From positions 6,568,001 through 6,632,000 of the forward strand of contig NC_083586.1 in the NCBI RefSeq assembly GCF_027579695.1: a DNA stretch of 64,000 nt, written 5' to 3'. A model generated the notes under the pieces. That model ran no database searches, had not been told where the DNA came from, and saw only the letters and a program-made list of their open reading frames with translations. The position numbers and the translations under genes are program-made. Within the stretch, counting starts at the first letter, position 1. Each line of letters begins with the position of its first letter. Below are positions 1 through 11,794 of this stretch, piece after piece. The DNA is from Neoarius graeffei. Lineage: Eukaryota; Chordata; Actinopteri; Siluriformes; Ariidae.

Positions 1-936
1 AAGTAAGACTTACCAACTTCAAGTAGTTTTTAAATAACAAATCAAGTGTAGGGAGCTGCCTGCAGCATTTTTTAAAAAGTAAAATCAAACAAAGTCGGCT
101 ATCACTCCCTATTATGTAACAACTTAACAAGTAACCATCTATGGCTCTGCTCCTTTAAGAGTATATCGCTTTCCGAATCAGAAGCGCTAGCGAGGAGAAT
201 CACTTGCGCAAGAATTATAAATACTCACATTACAGCGCAATGTGAAGTAGTATAAGAACATTTAAGTCGAGTTTAATTGATATATTTCGTTCATTACCGT
301 TTATCCAAGCAAGTGTGCATCCACGACACCATTAATTACTGAGCCCACAACAAGCGTCCTGACAAACTCCCTACAGTATTACATAGCCTACTAGCACCAT
401 ATCACACCTGGCTTGTTTAAATGTTCAAATAGCGCTTTATAAAGTTACCTAACATATACAAGTGCAATGCGCTTTCTGAGCACGAGTCACGTCATGAAGT
501 TTACTCATCACCATAACAAACAGCCAGTAGGCTTGCACTAGCCTACAGAACACAAACACTACGTTTTATTTCGTCTTCCCTTGACCACCTCTCTGTATGG
601 CTGTCATTCTACTGTTCGAGTAGAACTACTGACACATTCACAACGTTTCCAGACGGGGATTTAAAAATGACTGCAGCCTACGTTATGCTGGGGACTGCTT
701 ACTATGGACAACATTACATGTAGTTTCAGCGAGACTAGTTGGTTGTAGGCTAATTCAAGTGCTTCCTTCCGTAAGCTAAGTTTGCCTGGCTACACATGCA
801 AATGGACAATTTTAACGAGTAGTAGATGAAGAATGTAAACATATAATGATGTTGTGCTTTTGCAACTTGTGTGTTTGTGACTTATTGCGGCAAAAGCAGA
901 GTGTCTTTACCTTGAAGTGGGATCTGCTTCTGCCCA
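1..936. other. Gene-less stretch, AT-rich
   Basis: No convincing exon, RNA gene or complete repeat was seen on either strand. The sequence is ordinary AT-rich intergenic DNA. Confidence 0.5.
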
Positions 937-1120
937 AGTGCCCATACGGCCGCCTTGAAATGGTTCACAGCGGTTAGCTACGCGTGTTGATTGGCTGTAT
1001 CTCGAGTGCCCATACGGCCGCCTTGAAATGGTTCACAGCGGTTAGCTACGCGTGTTGATTGGCTGTATCTCGAGTGCCCATATGGCTGCCTTGAAACAGT
1101 TCACAACAAATCAGATGTTG
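937..1120. repeat. 68-bp direct tandem duplication
   Basis: Two essentially identical 68-bp units (937-1004 and 1005-1072) are followed by a partial, diverged third unit. Each begins AGTGCCCATACGGCCGCC. The near identity of the first two units suggests a recent duplication. Confidence 0.9.
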
Positions 1121-1429
1121 TGGTGGACGGGACCGTGTTCTTGAACTCAGAGAGGTGAGTGCAGGAAAGGACGTGCAGTGACAGTCATGTTAGGAACGAA
1201 ATGGCTGCAAAAAGGCATGTTATCGGCATATCGGTGGAAATTATGGCCGATACCGATAACCCTAAAAATGCAGAATGCCAGGCCGATTATCGGTCGACCC
1301 CTACACCCTAGCTATCAACTTATGGCCTGCTGGAAGCCTCAGGTCATGAAGACCATTTTTCATGGACCATTCAGACTCATCTGATGATGAATGTAATGAG
1401 GACATTTAATGTTTCTCTCTACACATGTT

Positions 1430-1450
1430 CACACACACACACACACACAC
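1430..1450. repeat. (CA)n microsatellite
   Basis: Short perfect CA run in intergenic sequence. Confidence 0.9.
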
Positions 1451-1871
1451 TATTAATAGATGGTACATAATAATACTTGATAATACACATAATACTTGCA
1501 TATCAAAACATCAAATGTTTTTCAATGATAAATGTTTTGAATTGGACTTTTAATATTAGAATCAGTTCAGTTGTACTGAATGTTATTTTTCATATCATAC
1601 GATATTTCATATTGTAAGGGGCTTGAATTTGAGTTCAATAAACAGAATACTCTGTTTATATTTTTGTCTGAATTGGTTGCATGTTTTCATATAGGGAGCG
1701 ACCTTAACAGCACTGAATACTTGAGTGCTACTGTAAAGATACATTATACGCTGCCATTCATAATTAAATCTAGATCTTCTGAACTTTAACATATTATGAT
1801 GAATAAAAAACTTCGATTTCCTGGCAACAAAATTGTGGCTAGTGAAAAGGCTGAATGGCTAGTGACTCAGG

Positions 1872-1873
<2 letters not shown>

Positions 1874-1938
<65 letters not shown>
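1874..1938. repeat. (TA)n microsatellite
   Basis: About 32 uninterrupted TA dinucleotides. Confidence 0.95.
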
Positions 1939-1942
<4 letters not shown>

Positions 1943-2084
1943 CAAATTTTCATAACCTTTCTGACCCATCTTTACCAAGGATGCCAATACATCTGAATCT
2001 GACTGCATGCACATAGTATAATTGATACCGATAATGTTTTTTTCACTGAAATGAATGAGCTGTGATGTGTTTTCGTTCCTTCAG

Positions 2085-2418
2085 CTGAGCGAGCACTGGA
2101 AAGCGTCCCAGCTGTTGAGACAGCTGCAGTTGGGGACAGCAGTCCAGTTGTGGTTCCAGTTTCAGCTGCAAAAGAACTTCCATCTACAACTGATGCAGTG
2201 CCTCCTACAGCTGTGTCACCTGTGAGTGAAGTTCAGCCAGACAAGGACACAACAGTAAGAACAAAACACGAGTAATGAGTCGTAGTAATAATAATAAAAG
2301 AAGAAGAAGAATGAGTTCCTCTGTGTCCAGGATGGACCCACATCACCATCTGCTGGGAAAAGGCTGACCATCTACATGTTGGAATCATGTCCTGTAGATG
2401 AACAAGTCCAGATGGCGC
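2085..2418 (+). CDS. Possible two-exon fragment of an unrecognised gene
   Basis: Two stretches look like coding exons. Exon 2085-2254 follows a pyrimidine-rich acceptor ending TTCCTTCAG and ends at a GTAAGA donor. It encodes a Val/Pro/Ser/Thr/Ala-rich segment without a recognised domain. Exon 2331-2418 follows TGTGTCCAG, ends at GTGAGT, and reads on in phase (GKRLTIYMLESCPVDEQVQM). The open frame, matching phase and good splice sites support real or recently real coding sequence. No start exon or family was identified. It may be a host gene or the accessory gene of a transposon; a dispersed repeat begins just downstream of the second donor. Confidence 0.35.
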
Positions 2419-2429
2419 GTGAGTTTCAC

Positions 2430-2575
2430 ACTCATACACGCATAAAAAACACAAACCAACATCTGGCTCATACACAGTCCTGCTCTGCAGCTCAGCGTAT
2501 AATCCACTGTTTGTTTGTTTTTGGTTTTTTTTGTGGCCACTGCCTCAAAGAGGCAAAGCGAGGCAGTATTGGAAC
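2430..2575 (+). repeat. Dispersed repeat ending in a hairpin (copy 1)
   Basis: This segment matches the reverse complement of about 27970-28115. Both copies contain ACCAACATCTGGCTCAT, a CTGCTCTGCAG core and an end hairpin built on ACTGCCTC / GAGGCAGT. The hairpin end recalls Helitron 3' ends, but no CTRR terminus was confirmed, so the family stays open. Confidence 0.65.
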
Positions 2576-2758
2576 AAGGAGACCAATTGACTAATAAACA
2601 AGTCTGTTCCTCTGACAAAGACAGAATTCATCATTGGACCATCAGATTAAAACACTGATGTGCTCCTGTCTGAGCTTTCCAGGCTCCACTCTTCTGTTTC
2701 TTTAAGAGTCAAAGCATGTCAGGACTTTGGACACACATTTTCAACAGGTTCCTTTGAT

Positions 2759-3292
2759 TCAATTAATGCCCTGCTCATACCGTCTGGTGTTTGTCACATT
2801 CAAAAATGTCTTAATATACCTTTCCTTTGAACCCTCAAAACAGGGTACCCTCAAAAACCAACTTTTCCACTGATTGCCCATCATGTGACACAAATAGTGA
2901 CATAAAGGATTTATATAAAATGTAGGCTGCAGGGCACGGATGTAGATTGCCTCCTTAACACCACACTCAAACCACCTGGGGTCTCTGTCTAGCACTTTAA
3001 CGTCCTCAATGTTGACACTGTGGTCAGTACAGGCCTTGAGTATGTAGTATGGCACCTCAAACAGGGGTTCAGGGAGCATAGGCATCCTAGCTCAGTCAAC
3101 TCCTCTGAGATGTCATACCACATACACAAGACTTGTCCTGATCACAGTGTCAACATTGAGGACGTTAAAGTGCTAGACACGGACCCCAGGTGGTTTGAGC
3201 GTGGTGTTAAGAAGGCACTCTACATCCATGTCCTGCAGCTGACCCTCAGTAGAGAGGGGGAGGAGATACCAACTTCCGGAGAGCTACTCTAA
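2759..3292. mobile_element. Penelope-like element relic, two inverted GIY-YIG-like fragments
   Basis: The - strand (about 2925-3030) and the + strand (about 3138-3240) encode nearly the same peptide, HSVNIEDVKVLD followed by DPRWFE-GVKEAIYI. It resembles the C-terminal part of the GIY-YIG endonuclease of Penelope-like elements, where the ExxxI helix follows a W-F/Y-R-R block. The two copies face outward as an inverted repeat with arms of roughly 105 bp. Inverted partial copies are common in this family. No reverse transcriptase was found next to them, so this is a truncated relic. The family call is from memory of motifs only. Confidence 0.5.
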
Positions 3293-3389
3293 GCTTGTCA
3301 GAGCGCATGTGTGCACTGACATCACTTCTTAGCCCAGTTCATCACAGCTGAAAAAGGATCCAGCTGGATCCAAAAATTCCCAAGTGAGT

Positions 3390-3560
3390 TTTCATTTCTT
3401 TGTGTTGTGATCAAAATTAAAATAATAATAATTTAAATTCTAAACTGTATGAGGTTCAGTGTGGTGAAGAAGCAGTTGTACACATATAGGCCAGCAATGT
3501 CATACTCAGGCCATGATTTACGACTACTGCAATAATTCCATTTACTATATTGTACTGGAA
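3390..3560 (+). repeat. Dispersed repeat of unknown family (copy 1)
   Basis: Most of this stretch matches the reverse complement of 11795-11955 with few differences, including CTAAACTGTATGAGGTTCAG and GGCCAGCAATGTCAT. It begins about 100 bp downstream of the Penelope-like fragment and could be the untranslated end of a retroelement. Confidence 0.7.
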
Positions 3561-4600
3561 ACAACACAGCCAAAAAGGGTTCATGGTGACTGATTTATCA
3601 TCAATAGTGTTTTTTTCTTTTTTTTTTAAAGTAAAGTTTAGCATCTGAATAGTTCAGTCAGGAGAGCATTAGACTTCTCATCCATTGCCTTCTTGGATGG
3701 AAAAGTAAAAACTTAGCTGAAAACCCGATTAGAAGGCATTCACCTTCTCTGATCCAGCCGCTGCTTCAAATCATCCTTTCGTTGTGACATGCTCAAGTAC
3801 AGAGAGTCTGTTTTGAGGAAAGGTTAGAAAATTGGTTCGATTTTGATGGCATGGTCAAAAGTGTTCTTTGAAAAGAATGCAAGTACAATACTTCAACAAA
3901 ATAGTCTATGGTTCAAACATTCCCAATCTAGGACATGATTCAGCCAGCCCACTGAAACCTGTGTTCTGAAAACTTTTCCAGCAGTATTTTGAGGCATTTT
4001 ATTTTCAACAATCCCAATGGACAAATTTTGAAAACATATTACATGAAAGAGCCACTTTTATCCAGGGTGACATATAACAGATCCAGGAAAGCAGCTGGGG
4101 GTTTGGTGCCTTGCTTAAGGGTACTTCAGCCATTCCTGCTGATACAGAGACCCAAACCAGCAACCTTTTCGTTCCAAAGTTGCCTCTCTAACCATTGGGC
4201 CATGACGTCCCCTATTATGCTAGCTTGTTAAGTTATAAAGGGGAATTCGGTGAAAGAATTGTTAGCAGAGCAATCTTATGTTTTGCAGGAGCTTGTCAAA
4301 ATCCTGGATAGTCATCATCCACCTGAAAGTCCCTGCATTTGACTGTGCAAAAAGCCCAACACCATTCTGTTAACACATCTAGATGTACCATAAATATCAG
4401 GAAATAAAAGCTGAAATTTTGACCTATCATATCTTCATATTTTGACCTCAAACACAAATGTCTTCAGTGTGTGGCAAAAAAGCAACAGAATTGGCCTTGC
4501 TGTTCCAGTACTTTTGGCTTTGCAGCTGGAAATACTGTCAGAGCTGTTACTATCAAAAATGAAGTACTACATTCTGAGCAGCACTATGATATAAGCAGCT
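3561..4600. other. Gene-less stretch with an eroded repeat near 4070-4215
   Basis: No gene is seen. At about 4070-4215 there is a tRNA-like repeat common in fishes (AACCAGCAACC and CTCTAACCATTGGGCCAT), too eroded to classify. Confidence 0.4.
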
Positions 4601-4604
4601 TTGA

Positions 4605-4960
4605 GAGTTGTGTGGTGGTGTAGTAGTGAGCACTGTTGCCACACAGCAAAATGGTTACAGGTTCAAACTTCATGGCTAGCGGGGGACTTTCTGTGTGAAG
4701 TTTGCATGTTGTCTGTGTGGAATTCCTCTGGGTGCTTCAGTTTCCTTCCACAGTTCAAAGACATGCAGATGAGGTAATAATAATCAGCCGATGGTGTTGC
4801 ATAAGCCAGTGCATATTTAGTGCTTGTCCCAACCCTGGGTATAATGAGGAGGGTTGCATCTGGTGTTGGGGGGGAAGTTATGCTGAATGAAATATGAGGC
4901 TCCTAAACTGATCTGCTGGGGTGACCCCTAATGGGGGCAGCTGAAAGAAGCAGACTCTAC
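4605..4960 (+). mobile_element. Old V-SINE copy
   Basis: The head reads GTGGTGTAGTAGTGAGCAC, the V-SINE core GAAGTTTGCATGTTGTC is recognisable, and the 3' part has CTGCTGGGGTGACCCCTAAT. It is far more diverged than the other V-SINEs in the window and has lost a clear target duplication, so it is an old insertion of a different subfamily. Confidence 0.7.
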
Positions 4961-5481
4961 TTAATTTTGTTGATCTGTTTAAAGGAAATGATTAAAGGGG
5001 CCAGCTCACTCTTCCCAAAATCCAATTTGTTGTTGTATTGTTTTGTTTTGAAAGCAGATGATCACTACATGCTAGCTCTCTTTGCAGCAAAATGTCCGCA
5101 AATTCACTGTTAGTCATCCTTTCAATACCGATCTCAAACTTTTCTACATCTATGTGTCATACGTGGAATCTTTGAACAAATTATACCTTTATCATTTCTT
5201 TCTTTCGTGGGCACCCACATGATGGCCAAGACCAGTTCGGGTCTATTACTGCGAAATGCAAACACCATTTATTTATAATTATTTTAAATTGAGCAATACG
5301 TAGTGACATTTAAAAATATAAATAAAGCTTAGATTTGTGAGGAACAAAGGAGAATTATGGATCAGAAAGACCGACAGTAAAACACATGACAGGCTGATCT
5401 GTCATGATATCCAGTTTCATTGAGTTGGACAAACACGGATTTCTTTCATGTTGTCTCTAAAAAATATATATATATATATAT
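4961..5481. other. Gene-less stretch
   Basis: AT-rich sequence without recognisable gene or repeat, apart from a short TA run at 5463-5481 into which the next hAT element inserted. Confidence 0.4.
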
Positions 5482-7217
5482 CAGTGGCGGCTCCTGAATT
5501 TTTTTTCAGGGGGGGCAATTATCCCCCGTTATGTCTACATGGACCATAAATGTCCACAGGACTGAAGTAAATTGACCTAGGTAGCAAATCAATTGGCCGA
5601 ACTTGTTTTTGCCTGGTAAATTCAGATATCAATATAGACAATATCTCTTCTCTCCACTAGGTGGCAACACTAAACAAGTTAAAGGTGGCAAACTAAGGTA
5701 GCCTAGTAAACTAGACCCACCCGCCTAGCGGCCAAAAATATTTTTGCCTACGAGTGGCAAATATTCACATTTAGTCTGGCTTGCCAGGCTAAAACTAAGG
5801 AAGATTCATTGTGAAGCCTTCAAAGCAAAACATTTGGCATCACAATCAATTATTACATTACTCATTTATTTTCTCATATTTTTCCAGTATTCTATAATAA
5901 GTAGACACAAATTCTTAATTATAAACATATTCTAATTTCTTCATTCTAAAGAATGCAATTAAAGTGGCAGGATATAAATCCAAAACAAGTGTTTATTTAA
6001 GTTTTGAAAAAGATGAAGAAAAGCATAACCATTAAACAAACATGTGCAGCTTAATTGTTTTTTTATATGGAATTACACCATTTTAACAACAAATAATAAT
6101 TCTAAATAAATTCTGCAGTTTTTTTCCCCAAGAATTCCTCCAGAAAGCCATGCCTTAAAAGGAAATTTAAAGTATTACAAGCATGTCAATGAACACAAAA
6201 GGCTTTAGTTATTTAGCTATATACACCCAAGGTTACACAAGGTTTTGTAGTCAGTGCAACTTGGCTTAACAAGTTGTAAAAAAGGTAAGGTGCTGCTGGC
6301 TCCAATGAACACATACTGTACAATATATAAAAACTGAAAATATGCTTAATTTACACCAAGTCAGAGAGAACTTGAGGCTACTGAAATATTCTAAGCATGG
6401 CAATGTTAAACTGCCATTGGTAAAACAACTGCCATTGGTAACACACACACACACACACACACACAACTTTTGCCTAGTAAATTCAAATATCAGATATCAC
6501 TGTACCATCTGCTGTGCTACTTCCAGGGTGGAAGAGAATGCAAGGGTAGCAAAAAAGAGCACTGACTACATCACAGCCAGCTAGCCAAGTTTTCCGGTGG
6601 TACCAGTTCTTGTTAAAACCTCTTGAGTAGGTCTTCTCCCCCTTCGTAGACACTTGCTTGATGTTTAAATTCGGTCTAGGAGGTCCTAGCTGTTTGATTG
6701 CCGTTTTCTCCTCATTGGTACGACGACTAAAGGGAACTTCTTTCAGAGATGCTATTGTATTGTTGCACTCAACGCTCGCCATCTTTTTCATAGAATTTTC
6801 ACACGTTTCCCGTGCAAGTTGCGTTTTCCAGCCCAAGATTATGTTCAAAACCCGCCAAAAAGCACTTAAAACTGCCCAATCTGGCAACATTTGCGTGGTG
6901 CAACAGGCGTATGACGTAGGCGTATGACGTAAGCACATTGCTTGTGTGAGCACATAAAACCTAATAGAAAATGCATTGGGAGCATGATTTTTGAAAAAAA
7001 CGTACGTACCATTAGTGTCAATGGGAGATTTTGGGGCAAATCTGAACCTGACAGAAATCGCCCCAAAAGGGCGTGGCTACACCAGGCGTGACCTTAGCCT
7101 GATTGGACAATGACATTACTGTTGCCGTGGTAGTAGGAGTAGATTAAAAAAAAAAAAATCTCCCTCCCTGTTTGGGAGTGCGTCGCCCAAATCGCCCCTA
7201 TTAATGAGCCGCCAGTG
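5482..7217 (-). mobile_element. hAT element, ZMYM/TTF-zinc-finger type, internally deleted
   Basis: Ends are CAGTGGCGGCTC on the left and GAGCCGCCAGTG on the right, an inverted repeat of about 12 bp with one mismatch. The element is 1.74 kb and sits in TA/TG microsatellite sequence, so the expected 8-bp target duplication cannot be judged. It carries only the N-terminal part of a transposase on the - strand, so it is non-autonomous. A CA run lies at 6440-6464. Confidence 0.7.
6483..6791 (-). pseudogene. N-terminal fragment of a ZMYM1/TTF-type hAT transposase
   Basis: The reading frame starts MKKMASVECNN and contains the signature GFNKNWYHRKTWLAG followed by ALFCYPCILF. This is the TTF-type zinc finger near the N terminus of hAT transposases annotated as zinc finger MYM-type protein 1-like. 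These fingers bind DNA; the catalytic RNase H-like domain and the dimerisation domain are absent. About 100 residues remain of a protein that usually has 600-800. The fragment lies centrally in the hAT element 5482-7217 and reads toward its left end. Longer upstream frame exists, but the start chosen is the first Met near family-like sequence. Confidence 0.6.

Positions 7218-7277
<60 letters not shown>
7218..7277. repeat. (TG)n/(TA)n microsatellite
   Basis: Compound TG then TA run directly abutting the right end of the hAT element. Confidence 0.95.
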
Positions 7278-7279
<2 letters not shown>

Positions 7280-8493
7280 TCATTGACACTTCCATTTGAC
7301 ATATTGAGTGTGATCACAAACTCTCTTTGTCACATTTTTCATTACTGCTAAGCATTATTTCGGTGTTAAAACACCTACTTTCATTTCATTCCTATTTTCA
7401 TTGATGTAGTTGAGAACACAATGTAAGTAGCAGCTAAACAGTAAATAGCTTGTGGCTTATCTAGTTATTATGGGATATCTGTGACTGTACCTGAAAAACT
7501 AAAGCTAATTAAAAACTAAACCAAAATTCCATAAAATGAAGCTAAACCTACTGATACACTTGTAAAATGAATCAGAAACTCAGCTGAAATTAAAAAAAAA
7601 CTTAACAACTAAAAAACAAAAAAATAATGAAAATTTCAAAACTATAATAATTCTGGTGAGGACACTGTGTAAAATATAAATAAAAATAGAATGTGTTGGT
7701 TTTTAAATCATGGAAACCCTCTCTTTCATTGAAAACAGTCCAAAGACAACATATCAAATGTTGAAACTGAGAAATTTTATTGTTGTTTGAAAAATATATG
7801 CTAATTTTAAATTCAATGCCAGGAACACATTTCAGAAAGTTGGGACGGGCATGTTTACCACTGTGCTGCATCACCTCTACTTTTAAAATCACTCTGTAAA
7901 TGTTTGAGAACTGAGGAGACCAAGTGCTATAGTTTTGAAAGAGAAATGTTGTCCCATTCTTGCCTGATTATAGGATTTCAGTTGCTCAAGAGTTTGGAGT
8001 CTCCTTTATCGTATTTTGCATTTCATAGTGCACCAACTGTTTTCATTGGGAGACAGGTCTGGACTACAAGCAGGCCAGTTTAGCAACACGACTCTTTTAT
8101 TACAGAGCCATATAGTTGTAATGTGTGCAGAATGCAGTTTGACATTGTCTTGCTAAAATAAGTAAGGCCTTCCCTGAACAAGACATTGGTAGTGTGTTGC
8201 CCTAAAACCTGTATATGTCATTCAGTGTTAATGCTGCCTTCCCAGATGTGCAAGCTACCTATGCCATGTGCACGAATGTGCCCCCCCCCACCATCACAGA
8301 TGCTGCCTATTGAACTTTGTGCTATTAACAAACTGGATAGATGGTCCATCTCATCTTTAGCCTGGAGGATGCAGCAAAAATAATTTTGCATTTTGATTCA
8401 TCAGACCACAGGACAGTTTTCCACTTCGCCTCAGTCCATTGTAAATGAGCTCAGGTACAGAGAAGGTGGTGGTGGGTCTGAATATTGTTTATA

Positions 8494-10100
8494 CAGTGGG
8501 GCAAAAAAGTATTTAGTCAGCCACCAATTGTACAAGTTCTCCCACTTAAAAAGATGAGAGAGGTCTGTAATTTTCATCATACCTGTAGGTACACTTCAAC
8601 TATGAGAGACAGAATGGGGGAAAGAATCCAGGAAATCACATTGTAGGATTTTTAATGAATTAATTGGTAAATTCCTCGGTAAAATAATTATTTGGTCACC
8701 TACAAACAAGCAAGATTTCTGGCTCTCACAGACCTGTAACTTCTTTAAGAGGCTCCTCTGTCCTCCACTCGTTACCTGTATTAATGACACCTGTTTGAAC
8801 TGGTTATCAGTATAAAAGACACCTGTCCACAACCTCAAACAGTCACACTCCAAACTCCACTATGGCCAAGACCAAAGAGCTGTCAAAGGACACCAGAAAC
8901 AAAACTGTAGACCTGCACCAGGCTGGGGAGACTGAATCTGCAATAGGTAAGCAGCTTGGTGTGAATAAATCAACTGTGGGAGCAATTATTAGAAAATGGA
9001 AGACATACAAGACCACTGATAATCTCCCTCGATCTGGGGCTCCACGCAAGATCTCACCCCATGGGGTCAAAATGATCACAAGAACGGTGAGCAAAAATCC
9101 CAGAACCACATGGGGGGACCTAGTGAATGACCTACAGAGAGCTGGGACCAAAGTAACAAAGGCTACCATCAGTGACACACTACGCCGCCAGGGACTCAAA
9201 TCCTGCAGTGCCAGACGTGTCCCCCTGCTTAAGCCAGTACATGTCCAGGCCCGTCTGAAGTTTGCTAGAGAGCATTTGGATGATCCAGAAGAGGATTGGG
9301 AGAATGTCATGTGGTCAGATGAAACCAAAATAGAACATTTTGGTAAAAACTCAACTTGTCGTGTTTGGAGGAGAAAGAATGCTGAGTTGCATCCAAAGAA
9401 CACCATACCTACTGTGAAGCATGGGGGTGGAAACATCATGCTTTGGGTCTGTTTTTCTGCAAAGGGACCAGGACGACTGATCCGTGTAAAGGAAAGAATG
9501 AATGGGGCCATGCATCGTGAGATTTTGAGTGAAAACCTCCTTCCATCAGCAAGGGCATTGAAGAGGAAACGTGGCTGGGTCTTTCAGCATGACAATGATC
9601 CCAAACACACTGCCCGGGCAACGAAGAAGTGGCTTCATAAGAAGCATTTCAAGGTCCTGGAGTGGCCTAGCCAGTCTCCAGATCTCAACCCCATAGAAAA
9701 TCTTTGGAGGGAGTTGAAAGTCTGTGTTGCCTAGCGACGGCCCCAAAACATCACTGCTCTAGAGGAGATCTGCATGGAGGAATGGGCCAAAATACCAGCA
9801 ACAGTGTGTGAAAACCTTGTGAAGACTTACAGAAAACATTTGACCTCTGTCATTGCCAACAAAGGGTATATAACAAAGTATTGAGATGAACTTTTGTTAT
9901 TGACCAAATACTTATTTTCCACCATAATTTGCAAATAAATTCTTTAAAAATCAGACAATGTGATTTTCTGGATTTTTTTTTCTCATTTTGTCTCTCATAG
10001 TTGAGGTATACCTATGATGAAAATTACAGGCCTCTCTCATCTTTTTAAGTGGGAGAACTTGCACAATTGGTGACTGACTAAATACTTTTTTGCCACACTG
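8494..10100 (+). mobile_element. Tc1 transposon, full length, flanked by TA
   Basis: The element starts CAGTGGGGCAAAAAAGTATT and ends with the inverted complement ending TTTTTTGCCACACTG. The inverted repeats are long, roughly 200 bp, and the inner portions repeat related blocks, which points to the IR/DR type of Tc1 end. TA dinucleotides at 8492-8493 and 10101-10102 are the target duplication. It is 1,607 bp and inserted into the older Tc1-type element. Arms differ at a small fraction of sites, indicating a moderately young copy. Confidence 0.97.
8862..9884 (+). pseudogene. Tc1 transposase with one premature stop
   Basis: Cut-and-paste transposase that binds the terminal repeats and moves the element into TA sites in the nucleus. 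Residues 1-115 form the two helix-turn-helix (paired-like) DNA-binding domains, with [17 protein letters not shown] as the first recognition helix and a basic AT-hook-like linker. The DD34E catalytic triad is intact: D153 in MWSDETK, D244 in FQHDNDPKH and E279 in NPIENLW, with 34 residues between the last two. A TAG at 9732-9734 ends the frame after 290 residues. The same frame continues cleanly to TGA at 9882-9884, giving the family's usual 340 residues, so a single Gln-to-stop change (AQRRPQ context) appears to be the only break. The start has the first Met after the left arm. Confidence 0.93.
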
Positions 10101-10679
10101 TATATGGTTTTAACTTCCATTCATGGATGCATTGATGAACTATGTTCAGACAGTGGTTTTCAGAAGTGTTCCTGAGCCCATGTAGTGATTTTCACTACAG
10201 AATCATGTCTGTTTTTAATGCAGTGCCACCTGAGGGCTCAAGGGTCATGGAGCATCCATGATTAGTTATTGTCCTTGTCCCGTGCATACAGAGATTACTT
10301 TGGATTCTCTGAATCTTTTAATGACATTATGTCCAGTAAATGATGTGATCACTAAATTCTTTGCAATTTTATATTGAAAGTTATTGTAGCACTATTTGTC
10401 TTTCACAGACTGGCGAACCCCTCCCCATCTTTATTTCTGAGAGACTCGGCCTTTCTGGTATGCTCTTTTAATACCCACTTTAATACCCACCTGTTTCCAG
10501 TTAACCTAATTAGTTGTGAGATGTGCCAGCAGTTTTTTTCAGCATTACACAATTTTTCCATTCTTTTGTTACACAATCTCAACTTTGTTTGAATTGCGTT
10601 GTTGACTTTCCATTCAAAATGATCATGATTTAAAAAAAAATACAATAATACAATTTCAATATTTTACATGTTGTCTTTG

Positions 10680-11037
10680 AGGGCGGCACGGTGGTGTAGT
10701 GGTTAACGCTGTCGTCTCATAGCAAGAAGGTCCGGGTTCGAGCCCCATGGCCGGCGAGGGCCTTTCTGTGTGGAGTTTGCATGTTGTCCACGTGGGTTTC
10801 CTCCAGGTGCTCCGGTTTCCCCCACAGTCCAAGGACATGCAGGTTAGGTTAACTGGTGACTCTAAATTGACCGTAGGTGTGAGTGTGAATGGTTGTCTGT
10901 GTCTATGTGTCGGCCCTGCGATGACCTGGCGACTTGTCCAGGGTGTACCCCGCCTTTCACCTGTAGTCAGCTGGGATAGGCTCCAGCTTGCCTGCGACCC
11001 TGTAGAAGGATAAAGCAGCTAGAGATAATGAGATGAG
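10680..11037 (+). mobile_element. V-SINE with 14-bp target duplication
   Basis: tRNA-like head (GGCGGCACGGTGGTGTAG, with a B-box GGGTTCGAGCC), V-SINE core and the GATAATGAGATGAG tail. ACATGTTGTCTTTG flanks it at 10666-10679 and 11038-11051. It inserted into the right part of the old Tc1-type element. Confidence 0.96.
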
Positions 11038-11156
11038 ACATGTTGTCTTTGTACTATTTTCAATGAATTATATTGTTTCTGTGATTTGCAAAATTTTGCA
11101 TCCTGTTTTTATGAACATTTTACAAAGCGTTCCAAGTTTTTGGTACCAGTGTTGTA

Positions 11157-11794
11157 CAGAAACCTGTGAGTTGCCTTGCAGTTGTCAGAGCTGCTGTTAT
11201 AGAAAATTAATCAGCACCAAGTAACCGAAGCTCTTGACTGAAGAATTCAGTAAAACAATCAAATTTCATTCAGTTTAAAGAAATGCTGAAATGACAAATT
11301 TTGTTCTCTGCATTGGATCAGACATCTCGTCTTGGAATTGCAGCCGTTGAAAACTTATTCATATTTTTTGCTTCCAAAATAAACAATAGGGCATTTGTCC
11401 CTTATTTTTTGTTCAACAGCACAATTCAAGGATACAAACCAACAGTTGTCTCTGTATAACTCATAAAAGGCAACTTACTACCACTTTTTCATTGTTTACA
11501 ACACTACTTATAAAACGAAGGGGCAATAGAATTCACTGACTATGAAAAATGACTACACATCATATTATTCAGTGCAAATTAATCCCAGTGAATATGTTCT
11601 GAGAAAAGATGATTTTAATGATGTATTGTTGGATAAACACTTTGGGAAGTGGGAGTGTACAAATATGCTAGCTTTATGCAAATGTATGTGGCCAGGTCGG
11701 GAAGGATAAGGCTGGACACATCAAAAATTATTTTTGAGGGTATTTTATTTCCCCATTTTTTCTGAATGTTTTGAGCATCTGTTTGATTTTTGTA
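11157..11794. other. Gene-less stretch
   Basis: AT-rich sequence with no recognisable exon or repeat. Confidence 0.4.

Larger units (their letters stand above)
7640..11156 (-). mobile_element. Old Tc1/mariner-family element, split by a Tc1 copy and a SINE
   Basis: Sequence on both sides of the younger Tc1 copy belongs to a common fish Tc1-type element whose transposase reads on the - strand. Recognisable blocks are the AAGTTGGGAC-type terminal region, CATTGGGAGACAGGTCTGGACT, CATCAGACCACAGGACAGTTTTCC on the left and CAGTGGTTTTC, GTGTTCCTGAGCCCATGT and GAACCTTTT-like blocks on the right. The right end is near GTGTTGTA at 11156. Removing the nested Tc1 (8494-10100) and SINE leaves about 1.5 kb, the normal length of such an element. 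The transposase frame is heavily decayed. Left boundary is approximate. Confidence 0.7.

Noticed and set aside
1215-1310. TATCGG-rich segment resembling one end of a hAT element (ending CGGTCGACCCCTA)
   Set aside because: Only one end is seen and no partner or target duplication was found.
8843-9511. Frame on the - strand of the Tc1 transposase
   Set aside because: Antisense shadow of a well-supported transposase gene.
10747-11013. Open frames in V-SINEs (also near 29887, 30599, 31186 and 44227)
   Set aside because: The same frame recurs in each SINE copy; it is a by-product of the conserved RNA-derived sequence.
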